From Thalassotalea euphylliae (GTDB lineage Bacteria; Pseudomonadota; Gammaproteobacteria; Enterobacterales; Alteromonadaceae), in the NCBI RefSeq assembly GCF_003390375.1, contig NZ_QUOT01000001.1, forward strand, positions 620,001-684,000: a DNA stretch of 64,000 nt, written 5' to 3'. Numbering within the stretch: the first letter of the stretch is position 1; each line of letters opens with the position of its first letter. Made by a program: the position numbers and the translations under genes. Under the pieces are notes generated by a model that saw nothing but the letters and a program-made list of their open reading frames with translations, had not been told where the DNA came from and made no database searches. Shown here piece by piece: positions 15,555-25,081 of the stretch.

Positions 15555-15881
15555 TTACATGGTTAATGTTGGCTCAGAGGAATTTAGATGGCGTGCGATC
15601 ATTTTTTCAATTTGTGCTCGAACATTTTCTGTATCTTCAACAAAGCTTACACCAATACCAGGCGGTGTGCCGTTTTGTGCCCCCACAGGTGTCAGCCAGC
15701 AAATAACGCCTTTGACACGTGATTTTTCTAATGAGTCTGGCAACAGCACATCTAGCTCTATTTCCGTACCTAATTCAAAATACTCTGGTGTTCTAACAAA
15801 CAGACCGCCGTTTTTCAAAAACGGCATATATGACTGATATAAGTCTCGCTCTGTTAAGAACTCCAAATACAAGCTATCCAT
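15555..15881 (-). CDS. pilZ: PilZ-domain protein (type IV pilus PilZ group)
   Basis: 108 residues from the ATG at 15881, which has AGAGGGGAAG just upstream; an earlier TTG at 15905 would overlap holB. The single domain shows YMPFLKNGGLFVRTPEYFELG and VKGVICWLTPVGAQNGTPPGIGV. The classical RxxxR c-di-GMP motif is absent from the start, as in the founding PilZ of Pseudomonas, which acts in type IV pilus assembly without binding the nucleotide. Position between holB and tatD is also the Pseudomonas arrangement. It lies 10 bp after the holB stop. Confidence 0.88.
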   Translation of the reverse strand: MDSLYLEFLTERDLYQSYMPFLKNGGLFVRTPEYFELGTEIELDVLLPDSLEKSRVKGVICWLTPVGAQNGTPPGIGVSFVEDTENVRAQIEKMIARHLNSSEPTLTM

Positions 15882-15891
15882 TCTTCCCCTC

Positions 15892-16857
15892 TTATACGGT
15901 AACAATTTCTCTTATTGTCATAGCAAGCTGTTGAGTCAGTACATCTTTATTTGCTTGCTGATAGTCACGTGACCGCTTATTTGCTGACAATATTACCTGA
16001 AAAATACGCATCAGCGTATCACTATCCATAGATTGTGCCGCATGCCAGTTAATTTTATCGCTTTCGGGTGCCTGCCACCCCTGATTAACTCGCGATAATG
16101 TTGAAACAATGCGTTCAAGCCAGATAAGCGCTCTATCACCGGTCAATAGTGTTTGCTCAAATAATGGAAAGTTCGACCTACCGACAAGCAAATCTATGGT
16201 GGCCGACGCTAATTCTTCATATGCTTGATTCTCTTGCGCGCTCTGCAATTCTGGCAAGTAAGTTGTATTGGCGTATGGCTGGTGACCGATGTTTTGCTTG
16301 AATTGCTCGGTCAATAATGGCCGTAATGATATTAACTGACATCGACTCAAAATAGTCGGCAACAAGCTTTCAGTGTTGTTGGTTGTTAATACCAGAGTAT
16401 TGCCCAATGAAGGCTCTTCAAGCGTTTTCAATAAGGCGTTAGCCGCCGCAACAGTCAGTTGTTCGACTTGTTTAATTAGCACGGTTTTTTGTGAGGCGAT
16501 TTGTGGTCGAGTCTCCAAGAATTTGGTAACCGCACGGATTGACTCAATACCTATGGTCTTGTCACCTTCATCTATGGTTAACAGATCGGGAAAACTTTGG
16601 CTTGCGATAAGTTTACAATGCTTACAATAACCACAAGGCGCTTGTTTAATGTCAGCAGCACTCTGATCGACATTTTGTCCGTGATTAACGCTAACGCACG
16701 CCAAACGAGCTGCTAACCAAAGTGCCAGTGTTGCTTTGCCAGCGCCAGCTTCACCAGTTATCAGTAGCGCGTGTGGCAGGCGTTGCGTGCTTATTTGCTG
16801 TACTAACGACTGCTGATGTTTGCTAAGCCAAGGGTATGAAGAGCTCATATTGGTCAT
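15892..16857 (-). CDS. holB: DNA polymerase III delta-prime subunit
   Basis: 321 residues. The preferred ATG at 16857 lies one base after the tmk stop (TGATATG); a TTG four codons earlier and an ATG three codons later are alternatives. The AAA+ domain has a P-loop variant GEAGAGKATLAL, the zinc finger CGYCKHCK with an upstream cysteine, and the sensor region ANALLKTLEEP. Delta-prime is part of the clamp loader that loads the beta sliding clamp. No clear ribosome site precedes the start, so translation is probably coupled to tmk. Confidence 0.92.
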   Translation of the reverse strand: MTNMSSSYPWLSKHQQSLVQQISTQRLPHALLITGEAGAGKATLALWLAARLACVSVNHGQNVDQSAADIKQAPCGYCKHCKLIASQSFPDLLTIDEGDKTIGIESIRAVTKFLETRPQIASQKTVLIKQVEQLTVAAANALLKTLEEPSLGNTLVLTTNNTESLLPTILSRCQLISLRPLLTEQFKQNIGHQPYANTTYLPELQSAQENQAYEELASATIDLLVGRSNFPLFEQTLLTGDRALIWLERIVSTLSRVNQGWQAPESDKINWHAAQSMDSDTLMRIFQVILSANKRSRDYQQANKDVLTQQLAMTIREIVTV

Positions 16858-16858
16858 A

Positions 16859-17482
16859 TCAAGCGACAAACTGGGCTAGTGCTTGTTTAATGTCTTGATG
16901 CACTTTTGACATCTCTTGGCACGCATCAATTGATACTATCGTTTCATCTTCAGCCGCCAGTGACTGGTATTTTTGATGAACACGCTCAAAAAAGTCCATC
17001 TGCTCAAGTTCGATTCGATCGAGTGCACCACGCGCTCTCGCTCTAGCTAGGCCAATGCTAGGCGCAATATCTAAATATAAGGTCAAGTCAGGCTTAAAGC
17101 CTTTTAGCGTTACATCAGCAATCGTATTCATGACTTCATCCGCAATTTGTCGGCCGCCCCCTTGGTAAGCACGAGATGATAAATCATGACGGTCGCCAAT
17201 CACCCAGGTACCATTTGCGAGCGCTGGTTGAATAACGTTGGCAAGTAACTGACTGCGGCTTGCGTACATCAGTAAAAGCTCAGTTTCTTGGGTGATCGTT
17301 TCTTGGTGATCAGCAGATTTAACGATATCGCGTAATTGCTCGGCAAGCTTAGTACCGCCGGGCTCTCTGGTTTGAATAAAGCTAATATTTTGTTGGCTTA
17401 AATAATCGGTAATCACATGAATAGCAGACGATTTCCCTGCTCCTTCCATGCCTTCAACAACAATAAATTTACCTTGTGTCAT
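16859..17482 (-). CDS. tmk: Thymidylate kinase
   Basis: 207 residues. P-loop GMEGAGKSS at about 10-18, DR(H/Y) motif in VIGDRHDLSSRAYQGGGR, and the LID region around RARARGALDRIE. It phosphorylates dTMP to dTDP. The start ATG shares one base with the mltG stop (TAATG) and the stop abuts holB, so mltG-tmk-holB form a tightly coupled chain. Confidence 0.95.
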   Translation of the reverse strand: MTQGKFIVVEGMEGAGKSSAIHVITDYLSQQNISFIQTREPGGTKLAEQLRDIVKSADHQETITQETELLLMYASRSQLLANVIQPALANGTWVIGDRHDLSSRAYQGGGRQIADEVMNTIADVTLKGFKPDLTLYLDIAPSIGLARARARGALDRIELEQMDFFERVHQKYQSLAAEDETIVSIDACQEMSKVHQDIKQALAQFVA

Positions 17483-18489
17483 TAAGACTTTCCTAACTGA
17501 TATTTTCTAACTGCTCGATTATGCTCAGTTAATGTTTTGGAGAATTGGTGGCTGCCGTCGCCTTTACTGACGAAATATAAGTAGTCACTATGCTCTGGAT
17601 TCAACGCGGCTTGTATTGCCGATAATCCGGGCATTGCGATAGGCGTTGGTGGCAAGCCATTAATGCGATAGGTATTATACGCGGTTTTTTCTCTTAAGTG
17701 GGCACGCGTAATATCGCCTTGATAACGATCCCCTAAGCCATAAATAACAGTAGGATCAGTTTGCAAGCGCATTTTCTTGCGCAAACGATTGACGAATACC
17801 GATGCAATGCGTGGCTGTTCGTGTAGCAAGCCAGTTTCTTTTTCGATGATAGACGCCATTATCAGTGCTTGATATGGCGTTTGATAGGGCAAGTCTGGTG
17901 CTCTGTTTTGCCATTGTTCATTCAAGGTTTCGTTCATCCGCAGGTACGCACGTTTGAGCAATTCAATATCTTTGGTTCCAACGGTAAATGCATAAGTATC
18001 GGGAAAAAACCAACCTTCCGGTTGTGTTAACTCAAGCCCTAAAGCATCAACTATCGCTGATATATCGATGGCCATATCACTTTTTTCAATCATTGGTTCA
18101 TCGCGCAGTTGCACCAACCATTCACTCAATGTAGTACCTTCAATAAAGGTAATTTGTGCTTGATACTCTTTACCTTGTGCAATTCTATCGATTAATGAAT
18201 ACAAATTATCTTGCGGTGTTACTTGATAGGTACCCGTTTTCAAGGCGACCCGTTTTGGGTTTAAACGCGCGAAGTTTCTTAACCAAAAGCGATTCTCAAT
18301 CAACTTTTTATCGACTAATGCCTTCGAAAATCGATGCATAGTATCGCCAGGCTTTATCGAGATAAGTTGCGCTTCTTTAATATTAAGTGGTGTGCTCATG
18401 GCTTGTTGCATTTGTTGCCAGCCAATCGCAGCAATCACTGAAATAAGTGCACCTAATGCCAACAGGGTGAAAACTAACTTTTTGATCAT
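17482..18489 (-). CDS. mltG: Endolytic murein transglycosylase MltG (YceG)
   Basis: 335 residues with one N-terminal transmembrane anchor (about 5-25) and the rest periplasmic. A LysM-like part around 40-100 (PGDTMHRFSKALVDKKLI) precedes the catalytic YceG domain. The motif MASIIEKETGLLHEQPRIA holds the catalytic glutamate, followed by VFVNRLRKKMRLQTDPTVIYG. The enzyme cuts nascent peptidoglycan strands and helps set glycan length. It overlaps pabC by four bases (ATGA) and tmk by one. Confidence 0.94.
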   Translation of the reverse strand: MIKKLVFTLLALGALISVIAAIGWQQMQQAMSTPLNIKEAQLISIKPGDTMHRFSKALVDKKLIENRFWLRNFARLNPKRVALKTGTYQVTPQDNLYSLIDRIAQGKEYQAQITFIEGTTLSEWLVQLRDEPMIEKSDMAIDISAIVDALGLELTQPEGWFFPDTYAFTVGTKDIELLKRAYLRMNETLNEQWQNRAPDLPYQTPYQALIMASIIEKETGLLHEQPRIASVFVNRLRKKMRLQTDPTVIYGLGDRYQGDITRAHLREKTAYNTYRINGLPPTPIAMPGLSAIQAALNPEHSDYLYFVSKGDGSHQFSKTLTEHNRAVRKYQLGKS

Positions 18490-19343
18490 AGCGTAAACTC
18501 TTTTTGCAACTGGTGAACAGGAGCGAGACTGAGTGCAGAGCCCGCAAACTTATTGACAGGAGCAATGCCTAGTACAGAATTACAAACTAACATGCTGTTG
18601 ACATCACTCATTGCCAATTCCTTTTGTTCGACAATTTCCACTGAGTATTTATCGCTTTTATTTAACTGGTGGATAAGGTATTGCCTCGCCAAACCATCTA
18701 CGCCCGACATCGAAAGGTTAGGTGTTAACCAAGTGCTTTTTTCACCAGAAGCAGCAAGACTAGCTTGCTGCTTAGTGAGCCAAAAGACATTGCCAGCACT
18801 CGCTTCAATTATATGACCTAAACAATTACTGACCAACAAGTCGTCTTCTTCGCGTTTGTCTAGCTCTTGTCTTACCAATACTTGTTCTAACCGGTTGAGA
18901 TGCTTTATACCGGCCAGCAGCGGATTAACGCCAAGCATAGTTTTCGCTAATCCTAGATTGATCCCCTGTTGATGCCACGTATTGTAATGTATAGGAAATT
19001 CATGAATTGAAATGATTACCTTACCTTTAGTGCAGCCAAGTCGAGAATACCCTCTTCCCCCCTCACCTGCTGAAATCAGTACTTTGAGCACTGCCAGCGG
19101 GTAATCTTTGGCAAGCTCCGCTAACCGCTGCTCTAAACCTGATAACTCTACATCAATTGCAAGTCGCTGAACGCCGTTTAACAATCGTTCAATATGTGCA
19201 GATAGCTTTAATACTTTACCCTCAGCAATTTTTGCAGTGGTAAACAGGCCATCACCGTAGGCCAAGGCGCGATCACTGGTACTAATCTTTTGTTGGTTTG
19301 GCTGTTTTGGTTGTTGGAATATTTCGACGTAGCTATGTGACAT
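18486..19343 (-). CDS. pabC: 4-amino-4-deoxychorismate lyase
   Basis: 285 residues, PLP fold-type IV aminotransferase class. The active-site lysine is in LAGIKHLNRLEQVL, with the DRALAYGDGLFTT entry motif and SVLGIAPVNKF near the end. It releases p-aminobenzoate for folate synthesis. Placed after fabF and before mltG as in enterobacteria. A strong terminator between fabF and this gene suggests it has its own promoter or depends on read-through. Confidence 0.92.
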   Translation of the reverse strand: MSHSYVEIFQQPKQPNQQKISTSDRALAYGDGLFTTAKIAEGKVLKLSAHIERLLNGVQRLAIDVELSGLEQRLAELAKDYPLAVLKVLISAGEGGRGYSRLGCTKGKVIISIHEFPIHYNTWHQQGINLGLAKTMLGVNPLLAGIKHLNRLEQVLVRQELDKREEDDLLVSNCLGHIIEASAGNVFWLTKQQASLAASGEKSTWLTPNLSMSGVDGLARQYLIHQLNKSDKYSVEIVEQKELAMSDVNSMLVCNSVLGIAPVNKFAGSALSLAPVHQLQKEFTL

Positions 19344-19378
19344 GTAAAAATGACATGTAATACTTACATGCTAAAAAT

Positions 19379-19411
19379 AAAAAAGCTTGAATACCTAAAG
19401 TATTCAAGCTT
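19379..19411 (-). terminator. Intrinsic terminator after fabF
   Basis: Perfect 12-bp arms AAGCTTGAATAC (19383-19394) and GTATTCAAGCTT (19400-19411). On the minus strand the stem ends in six T. It lies 130 bp past the fabF stop, between fabF and pabC. Confidence 0.85.
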
Positions 19412-19540
19412 AATTGATTGATAGCAAGCGATATTTTCGTGTTAACTGCACCTTAGATGGTATTTAACGACCGAAAATTTGTTTAGCCTATATTAGATAA
19501 ACTACTTACTAATCGACTTATTAAGTTTTTTCAAACTTTC

Positions 19541-20773
19541 TTAAACTTTTTTAAACAACAAAGAGCCGTTTGTACCGCCAAAACCGAATGAATTACAAAG
19601 TGCATATTCAAGATCAACGTCTCGGGCGCCATCAGCAATGTAATCTAAGTCGCAGCCTTCGCTTGGGTTTTCTAAATTAATCGTCGGCGGTACTTTGCCA
19701 TTAGCAATAGCCTGAATAGTAAAGATCGCTTCAACAGCACCGGCTGCACCAAGCAAATGACCTGTCATCGACTTTGTTGAACCTACCATCAATGCTTTTG
19801 CATGATTACCAAATACAGTTTTTACTGCGTTGGTTTCAGCAATGTCACCCGCAGGTGTTGAGGTACCATGGGCATTAATATAACCAATTTTTGTAATATC
19901 GATGTCAGCATCATTAATAGCATTTTGCATGGCAGCAGCCGCACCTTCACCATCAGCCGGTGGTGATGTCATATGATGAGCATCACCGCTCATACCAAAG
20001 CCAACAAGTTCAGCGTAAATTTTTGCACCACGTGCTTTCGCGTGTTCATACTCTTCTAGCATAATTACGCCTGCACCATCACCCAGTACAAATCCATCTC
20101 TGTCTTGATCCCAAGGGCGAGAGGCTTTTTCTGGATCGTCATTTCGTGTTGATAACGCACGTGCCGCGCCGAAGCCACCCATGCCTAGTGGCGTTGAAGC
20201 TTTTTCTGCACCGCCAGCAAGCATTGCATCAGCATCACCGTAAGCAATCATACGCGCCGCATGACCAATATTATGAACACCGCTAGTACAAGCCGTGACG
20301 ATTGAAATATTTGGACCTTTTAAGCCGTACTGGATAGACAAATGGCCTGAGATCATGTTGATAATGGTCGCAGGAACAAAAAATGGTGATAGTCTACGTG
20401 GACTACTATTTAATAATTTCTCGTGGTTCTCTTCAATTAAGCCTAAACCGCCAATCCCTGAGCCGACAGCAACGCCAATACGTGCTGCATTTTGTTCTGT
20501 CACATCAATGCCAGAATCTTTAATTGCTTGAATACCTGCGGCTACACCGTACTGGATAAACAAGTCCATTTTTTTGGCTTCTTTTTTTGGCATATAGTCT
20601 TCAACATTGAAGTCTTTTACCAAACCAGCAAACTTAGTTGGGTAGTCTGTGGTATCAAAATGCTCAATCATGCTGATGCCACTTTGACCAGCAAGCAAGG
20701 CATTAAATGTTTGTTCAGGTGAATTGCCCAGCGGGCTCAACATACCAAGACCGGTAACTACAACACGTCGCAT
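19541..20773 (-). CDS. fabF: 3-oxoacyl-ACP synthase II (KAS II)
   Basis: 410 residues. The Cys-His-His triad is present: Cys162 in VTACTSGVHN, the first histidine in NAHGTSTPAGD and the second in TGHLLGAAG. It elongates acyl-ACP, notably palmitoleoyl-ACP to cis-vaccenoyl-ACP, the step linked to temperature control of membrane fluidity. It follows acpP after 147 bp that include a strong hairpin, and is followed by a terminator, so it ends the fab operon. Confidence 0.96.
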   Translation of the reverse strand: MRRVVVTGLGMLSPLGNSPEQTFNALLAGQSGISMIEHFDTTDYPTKFAGLVKDFNVEDYMPKKEAKKMDLFIQYGVAAGIQAIKDSGIDVTEQNAARIGVAVGSGIGGLGLIEENHEKLLNSSPRRLSPFFVPATIINMISGHLSIQYGLKGPNISIVTACTSGVHNIGHAARMIAYGDADAMLAGGAEKASTPLGMGGFGAARALSTRNDDPEKASRPWDQDRDGFVLGDGAGVIMLEEYEHAKARGAKIYAELVGFGMSGDAHHMTSPPADGEGAAAAMQNAINDADIDITKIGYINAHGTSTPAGDIAETNAVKTVFGNHAKALMVGSTKSMTGHLLGAAGAVEAIFTIQAIANGKVPPTINLENPSEGCDLDYIADGARDVDLEYALCNSFGFGGTNGSLLFKKV

Positions 20774-20888
20774 AGGAAGAGTTGCCTCCGATAGAATAGA
20801 TTTTAGATAGGTAATTATAGTTCGTTAATGCTCAGTTTAGTTGATTCTATTTAACACGAGCGATAACGAGATGACTTAGGTAGAAAGT

Positions 20889-20914
20889 AATCAGGCGGTA
20901 TGTACCGCCTGATT
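20889..20914 (-). other. Hairpin between acpP and fabF, probable attenuator
   Basis: Palindrome AATCAGGCGGTA (20889-20900) with TACCGCCTGATT (20903-20914). On the minus strand only short, broken T stretches follow, so termination would be partial. This would let the very abundant acpP message exceed fabF. Confidence 0.6.
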
Positions 20915-20920
20915 TAATAA

Positions 20921-21154
20921 TTACTGGTTAGCTGTTACGTAATCGATTGCAGCTTGAACAGTTGTGATCTTCTCTGCTTCTTCGTCAGGGATCTCTGTGT
21001 CAAACTCTTCTTCTAACGCCATAACTAATTCAACAGTATCAAGTGAGTCAGCGCCTAAGTCGTCAACGAAAGATGCTTCATTCGTTACTTCGTCTTCGCT
21101 TACACCCAGTTGCTCAACTGTAATTTTTTTTACGCGTTCTTCGATAGTACTCAT
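20921..21154 (-). CDS. acpP: Acyl carrier protein
   Basis: 77 residues from the ATG at 21154, with AAAGGA upstream; a longer open frame of 19 codons is rejected because MSTIEERVKKITVEQLG is the standard start. The phosphopantetheine site is Ser37 in DDLGADSLDTVELVM. The protein is highly acidic, as expected. It carries acyl chains for the fab enzymes and PlsX beside it. A promoter and an inverted repeat lie in its 166-bp leader. Confidence 0.97.
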   Translation of the reverse strand: MSTIEERVKKITVEQLGVSEDEVTNEASFVDDLGADSLDTVELVMALEEEFDTEIPDEEAEKITTVQAAIDYVTANQ

Positions 21155-21176
21155 TTTTTTTCCTTTACTAGAATAT

Positions 21177-21226
21177 GCAATTTTGCAAATTGCGTGTAGT
21201 GTATTCGCCAAAAGTTATCCATGCAA
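21177..21226 (-). promoter_or_regulatory. acpP promoter with overlapping inverted repeat
   Basis: Minus-strand -35 TTGCAT (21221-21226) and -10 TACACT (21198-21203) with a 17-bp spacer. Just after the -10, at the expected transcription start, is the inverted repeat GCAATTT-TGC-AAATTGC (21177-21193). It could be a repressor site or a 5' stem that protects the acpP mRNA. Confidence 0.45.
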
Positions 21227-21320
21227 GCAACTAATTTTAGTTTTTGTTCTGGTCTAACCTGCTGGCCTGTATATATTTATATCAATTTTGTAGCATTTAA
21301 CAAGGTCTGTAGCAAGCCTA

Positions 21321-22055
21321 CTAGACCATGTACATACCACCGTTTACGTGAATCGTTTCACCGGTTGTGTAACCAGCAGCATCTGATGCTAAGAATGCAA
21401 CCGTGTTTGCAATATCTTCTGGTTTACCCAAACGATTTGCAGGAACTTGCGACAGCATTGCTTCTTTTTGTTCGTCAGTTAGTGTTTGCGTCATATCAGT
21501 GTCAATAAAGCCAGGTGCGACGGTATTAACCGTAATTCCACGTGAGGCAACTTCTCTTGCCAAAGATTTGGTAAAACCTAACAAGCCTGCTTTAGCTGTC
21601 GCATAATTGACTTGGCCAGCATTACCCATAGTGCCAACAACAGAGCCAATATTGATTATGCGACCACAACGATTCTTCATCATTGGGCGCAATACAGCTT
21701 TACTCAGTTTAAAAACAGATGACAAATTAGTCTCGATAATATCGTCCCATTCATCTGCTTTCATGCGCATGATCAAGTTATCGCGCGTTATACCAGCGTT
21801 ATTTACCAAAATATCGATAGCGCCATGCTCTGTTTTAATGGTTTCAAACATCGCAGCAATAGAATCATCACTGGTCACATTTAACACTAAGCCATGCCCT
21901 TGGCCTAAATATTCACTAATTTTTTCAGCACCGTGCTCTGATGTAGCAGTACCAATAACAGTTGCGCCAAGCGCCTTAAGTTGGCTTGCTATAGCTTTAC
22001 CAATACCGCGACTTGCGCCTGTAACGAGTGCGATTTTACCTTCTAAAGAAAACAT
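21321..22055 (-). CDS. fabG: 3-oxoacyl-ACP reductase
   Basis: 244 residues, short-chain dehydrogenase. The cofactor motif is TGASRGIGKAIA, the NNAG motif is present, and the catalytic Ser-Tyr-Lys lie in NIGSVVGTMGNAGQVNYATAKAG (split over about residues 135-157). It reduces beta-ketoacyl-ACP with NADPH. It sits 48 bp after fabD in the fab operon. Confidence 0.96.
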   Translation of the reverse strand: MFSLEGKIALVTGASRGIGKAIASQLKALGATVIGTATSEHGAEKISEYLGQGHGLVLNVTSDDSIAAMFETIKTEHGAIDILVNNAGITRDNLIMRMKADEWDDIIETNLSSVFKLSKAVLRPMMKNRCGRIINIGSVVGTMGNAGQVNYATAKAGLLGFTKSLAREVASRGITVNTVAPGFIDTDMTQTLTDEQKEAMLSQVPANRLGKPEDIANTVAFLASDAAGYTTGETIHVNGGMYMV

Positions 22056-22103
22056 ATATTTCCTATTTTTAGTAGCTATTATTAATCGCTAGGCCCTGCT
22101 CAC

Positions 22104-23036
22104 TTAGTAAAGTGACTTAGCCTTTGCGAGTGTGTCATTGTCATTAACCGCTATACACGTTAATGCTTTATTAATTCGTTTCGTTAAGCCCTGTAACACT
22201 TTACCTGGACCCACTTCTAATAAATTTTCTACTTGTTTGCTTGCCAAAAACTCAACCGTTTCAGTCCAACGAACTGGGCTGTATAATTGGCGAATCAAGG
22301 CGTCTTTGATGGCTTCACCTGAGTTTTCAAGCGCAACATCAACATTATTAACCACAGGTATGCTAGGTTCATTAAAAGTGACTTCAGCAAATACCTTGGC
22401 TAGCTCGTCAGCCGCAGGCTTCATCAGCGCGCAATGTGACGGAACACTAACAGGCAATGGTAAAACACGCTTTGCACCAGCTTCTTTACAAAGTTCAGAG
22501 GCTCTTGCAACCGCTTCACTGTTACCTGCAATCACGACTTGCCCAGGAGAGTTAAAGTTAACAGCGGAAACCACTTGATCTTGCGCTGCTTGCTGACAAG
22601 CTTCAACTATTGCATCATCGGCTAGACCAATAACAGCTGCCATCGCCCCGACACCTTCAGGTACCGCAGCTTGCATAAATTCGCCACGCTTTTCTACGAG
22701 TGTTACGGCATCTGCAAGTGACAAGACATCCGCACATACCAATGCAGAGTATTCACCTAAACTGTGGCCAGCTAGATAAGCAGGCGCCAATTCGCTTTCT
22801 GCTTTTAGCACACGCCACAACGCGACACTGGCTGTTAGCAATGCAGGCTGAGTAAAGTTGGTTGAGTTAAGCTGTTCAGCAGGGCCCTGAGCAATTAATT
22901 GCCATAAATCATAGCCCAGTGCTGCAGATGCTTCTTGAAAAGTTGTTTGTACAACTTCATGGTCGGCAAAATCGCTAAGCATGCCAACCGCTTGTGATCC
23001 CTGACCAGGAAAAACAAACGCTAAAGTATTTTGCAT
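22104..23036 (-). CDS. fabD: Malonyl-CoA:ACP transacylase
   Basis: 310 residues. The nucleophile elbow GHSLGEYSALV holds Ser92, the oxyanion motif PGQGSQ is at 10-15, and a catalytic histidine is in VPSHCALM. It transfers malonyl from CoA to ACP. It lies between fabH and fabG with short gaps. Confidence 0.96.
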   Translation of the reverse strand: MQNTLAFVFPGQGSQAVGMLSDFADHEVVQTTFQEASAALGYDLWQLIAQGPAEQLNSTNFTQPALLTASVALWRVLKAESELAPAYLAGHSLGEYSALVCADVLSLADAVTLVEKRGEFMQAAVPEGVGAMAAVIGLADDAIVEACQQAAQDQVVSAVNFNSPGQVVIAGNSEAVARASELCKEAGAKRVLPLPVSVPSHCALMKPAADELAKVFAEVTFNEPSIPVVNNVDVALENSGEAIKDALIRQLYSPVRWTETVEFLASKQVENLLEVGPGKVLQGLTKRINKALTCIAVNDNDTLAKAKSLY

Positions 23037-23062
23037 TTTTCTACCTAATATAATGTTGTTTA

Positions 23063-24022
23063 TTAGTATTTAATAAGTGCTGAGCCCCAGGTAAAACCAC
23101 TACCAAAGGCTTCTAATAATAAGGTTTGACCGCGCTGAATTCGACCATCTCGAATGGCCTCGTCAAGTGCTGTGGGGATTGTTGCAGCTGAAGTGTTGCC
23201 GTATTTATCCAACGTGACAACAACTTGTTCCATCGGCATATTGAGCTTTTTCGCAGTTGCTTTAATAATTCGTAAATTAGCTTGGTGCGGCACCAGCCAG
23301 TCGATATCTGATTTATCTAGATTGTTCGCAGCCAATGTAACGGTGACGATCTCACTCAGTTTTGTCACCGCACATTTAAAGACTTCATTACCTTTCATGT
23401 ACAGGTATGCTTGCTCTTCGGTTAACAAACCACCGCGTTTTGGGGAATCAGCACCTAATAAGGTGCCATAATTGCCATCAGCATGAATATGGGTCGACAT
23501 TACACCTGGTTGCTCTGATGCTTCTAGTAAAACCGCACCTGCACCATCACCAAATAAAATGATAGTGCCTCGGTCTGTCGGATCACATAAATGAGACAGC
23601 ACATCTGAGCCAATCAGCAATACGCGTTTGGCCATGCCAGACTTAATGTATTGATCTGCGACGCTTAAGCCATAAACAAAGCCAGAGCATGCTGCGGCGA
23701 TGTCAAATGCAGGAATATGAGGAATATTAAGATGTTTTTGCACGTAGCAAGCTGCACTTGGTAAATCGGCATGTGAACTTGTTGTTGCGACAATGATCAT
23801 GTCGATGTCGGCATAATCTATACCCGCCATCTCAATAGCGGCTTTAGCGGCTTCAGCGCCCATAAAGCCGACATTTTCGTCTTCACTGGCGATGCGGCGC
23901 TCTTTGATACCTGTGCGCTCTGTGATCCACTGATCTGTGGTATCTACCAGTTTTTCTAAATCTTCGTTGGTTCTAACTTGTGAAGGAAAGTAGCTGCCTG
24001 TGCCAACAATTTTTGCATACAT
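23063..24022 (-). CDS. fabH: 3-oxoacyl-ACP synthase III (KAS III)
   Basis: 319 residues. The triad is Cys112 in AAACSGFVYGL, the histidine in VPHQANLRI and the asparagine in YGNTSAATIP. It starts fatty acid synthesis by condensing acetyl-CoA with malonyl-ACP. The start codon lies 3 bp after plsX, so translation is probably coupled. Confidence 0.96.
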   Translation of the reverse strand: MYAKIVGTGSYFPSQVRTNEDLEKLVDTTDQWITERTGIKERRIASEDENVGFMGAEAAKAAIEMAGIDYADIDMIIVATTSSHADLPSAACYVQKHLNIPHIPAFDIAAACSGFVYGLSVADQYIKSGMAKRVLLIGSDVLSHLCDPTDRGTIILFGDGAGAVLLEASEQPGVMSTHIHADGNYGTLLGADSPKRGGLLTEEQAYLYMKGNEVFKCAVTKLSEIVTVTLAANNLDKSDIDWLVPHQANLRIIKATAKKLNMPMEQVVVTLDKYGNTSAATIPTALDEAIRDGRIQRGQTLLLEAFGSGFTWGSALIKY

Positions 24023-24025
24023 ATA

Positions 24026-25057
24026 TTATTTAGGGCCTTGTAATAATTCTTGTTCCAACGTGTTTTTAATTTTCTGAGGAACTTGCCTTTCTACTTCTTT
24101 TACTGCTTCTAATATGGCGGTAAAAAGTGCTTTTGAATTAGCATTACCGTGGCTTTTGACGACAATGCCCCGCAATCCTATCAGACTTGCCCCGTTGTAC
24201 TGGTCGGGGTTCAAGGTTTTAAACAGTTTTTTTAACGTTGGGGCCAAAAACTGCCCTAATATTTTAGTCACAACGTTCTTATCAAACACTTCTTTGACTT
24301 TTTCAAAGACTAAATTGGCTACTCCTTCACAGGTCTTTAATGCAACATTACCGACAAAGCCGTCACACACAATAACATCAGCTTTGTTATTAAAAATGTC
24401 ATTGCCTTCAATAAAACCAACATAATTGATATCGGGACTCTCAGCAAGTTGTGCCGCCGCGAGTTTAATATGATCACTACCCTTGATATCTTCTTCGCCC
24501 ATGTTAAGCAATGCAACTCTAGGTTTATTGATACCGTCAACCTGCTCAGCCATCACCGCGCCCATAACACCAAATTGGTATAAGACATTAGCATCACAAA
24601 AGACATTGGCGCCAAGGTCGAGCATAAATACGTGTTGGTTGGGTTGCTGTGTCGGTAAGGCAGATATCAAAGCTGGCCGTTCAACGCCTGGCAAGGTTTT
24701 AAGGATCAAATGCGCAGTAGCAAACAAGGCGCCAGTATTACCCGCACTGACACAGGCATCCGCTTTTCCCTCATTAACAAGGTCAATGGCTCTGCGCAGT
24801 GAAGAATCTTTTTTGGTGCGCATTGCTGCGAGCGGCTTCTCGCCCATGGTGACCACTTGCGTGGTATGAACAATGGTAATTTGTGGGTGGTTTAACGCTT
24901 TTTGGCGTCTAAGATGACCTTGAATAGTGTCTTGGTCACCGCATAGGATAAGAGATAAGTAAGGAAGTTTTTCGACCGCCATAATTGCTGCTACGATCGA
25001 AACAAGGGGGCCTTTATCGCCCCCCATTACATCTAACGCTATGGTTAGATTCTTCAA
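24026..25057 (-). CDS. plsX: Phosphate acyltransferase PlsX
   Basis: 343 residues with the family start ALDVMGGDKGP and the conserved SAGNTGALFATA and VCDGFVGNVALKT blocks. It makes acyl-phosphate from acyl-ACP for the PlsY route to phosphatidic acid. It lies between rpmF and fabH, the standard order. Confidence 0.95.
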   Translation of the reverse strand: MKNLTIALDVMGGDKGPLVSIVAAIMAVEKLPYLSLILCGDQDTIQGHLRRQKALNHPQITIVHTTQVVTMGEKPLAAMRTKKDSSLRRAIDLVNEGKADACVSAGNTGALFATAHLILKTLPGVERPALISALPTQQPNQHVFMLDLGANVFCDANVLYQFGVMGAVMAEQVDGINKPRVALLNMGEEDIKGSDHIKLAAAQLAESPDINYVGFIEGNDIFNNKADVIVCDGFVGNVALKTCEGVANLVFEKVKEVFDKNVVTKILGQFLAPTLKKLFKTLNPDQYNGASLIGLRGIVVKSHGNANSKALFTAILEAVKEVERQVPQKIKNTLEQELLQGPK

Positions 25058-25081
25058 AGCTGTGCTCGCCTAGTCGATTGA

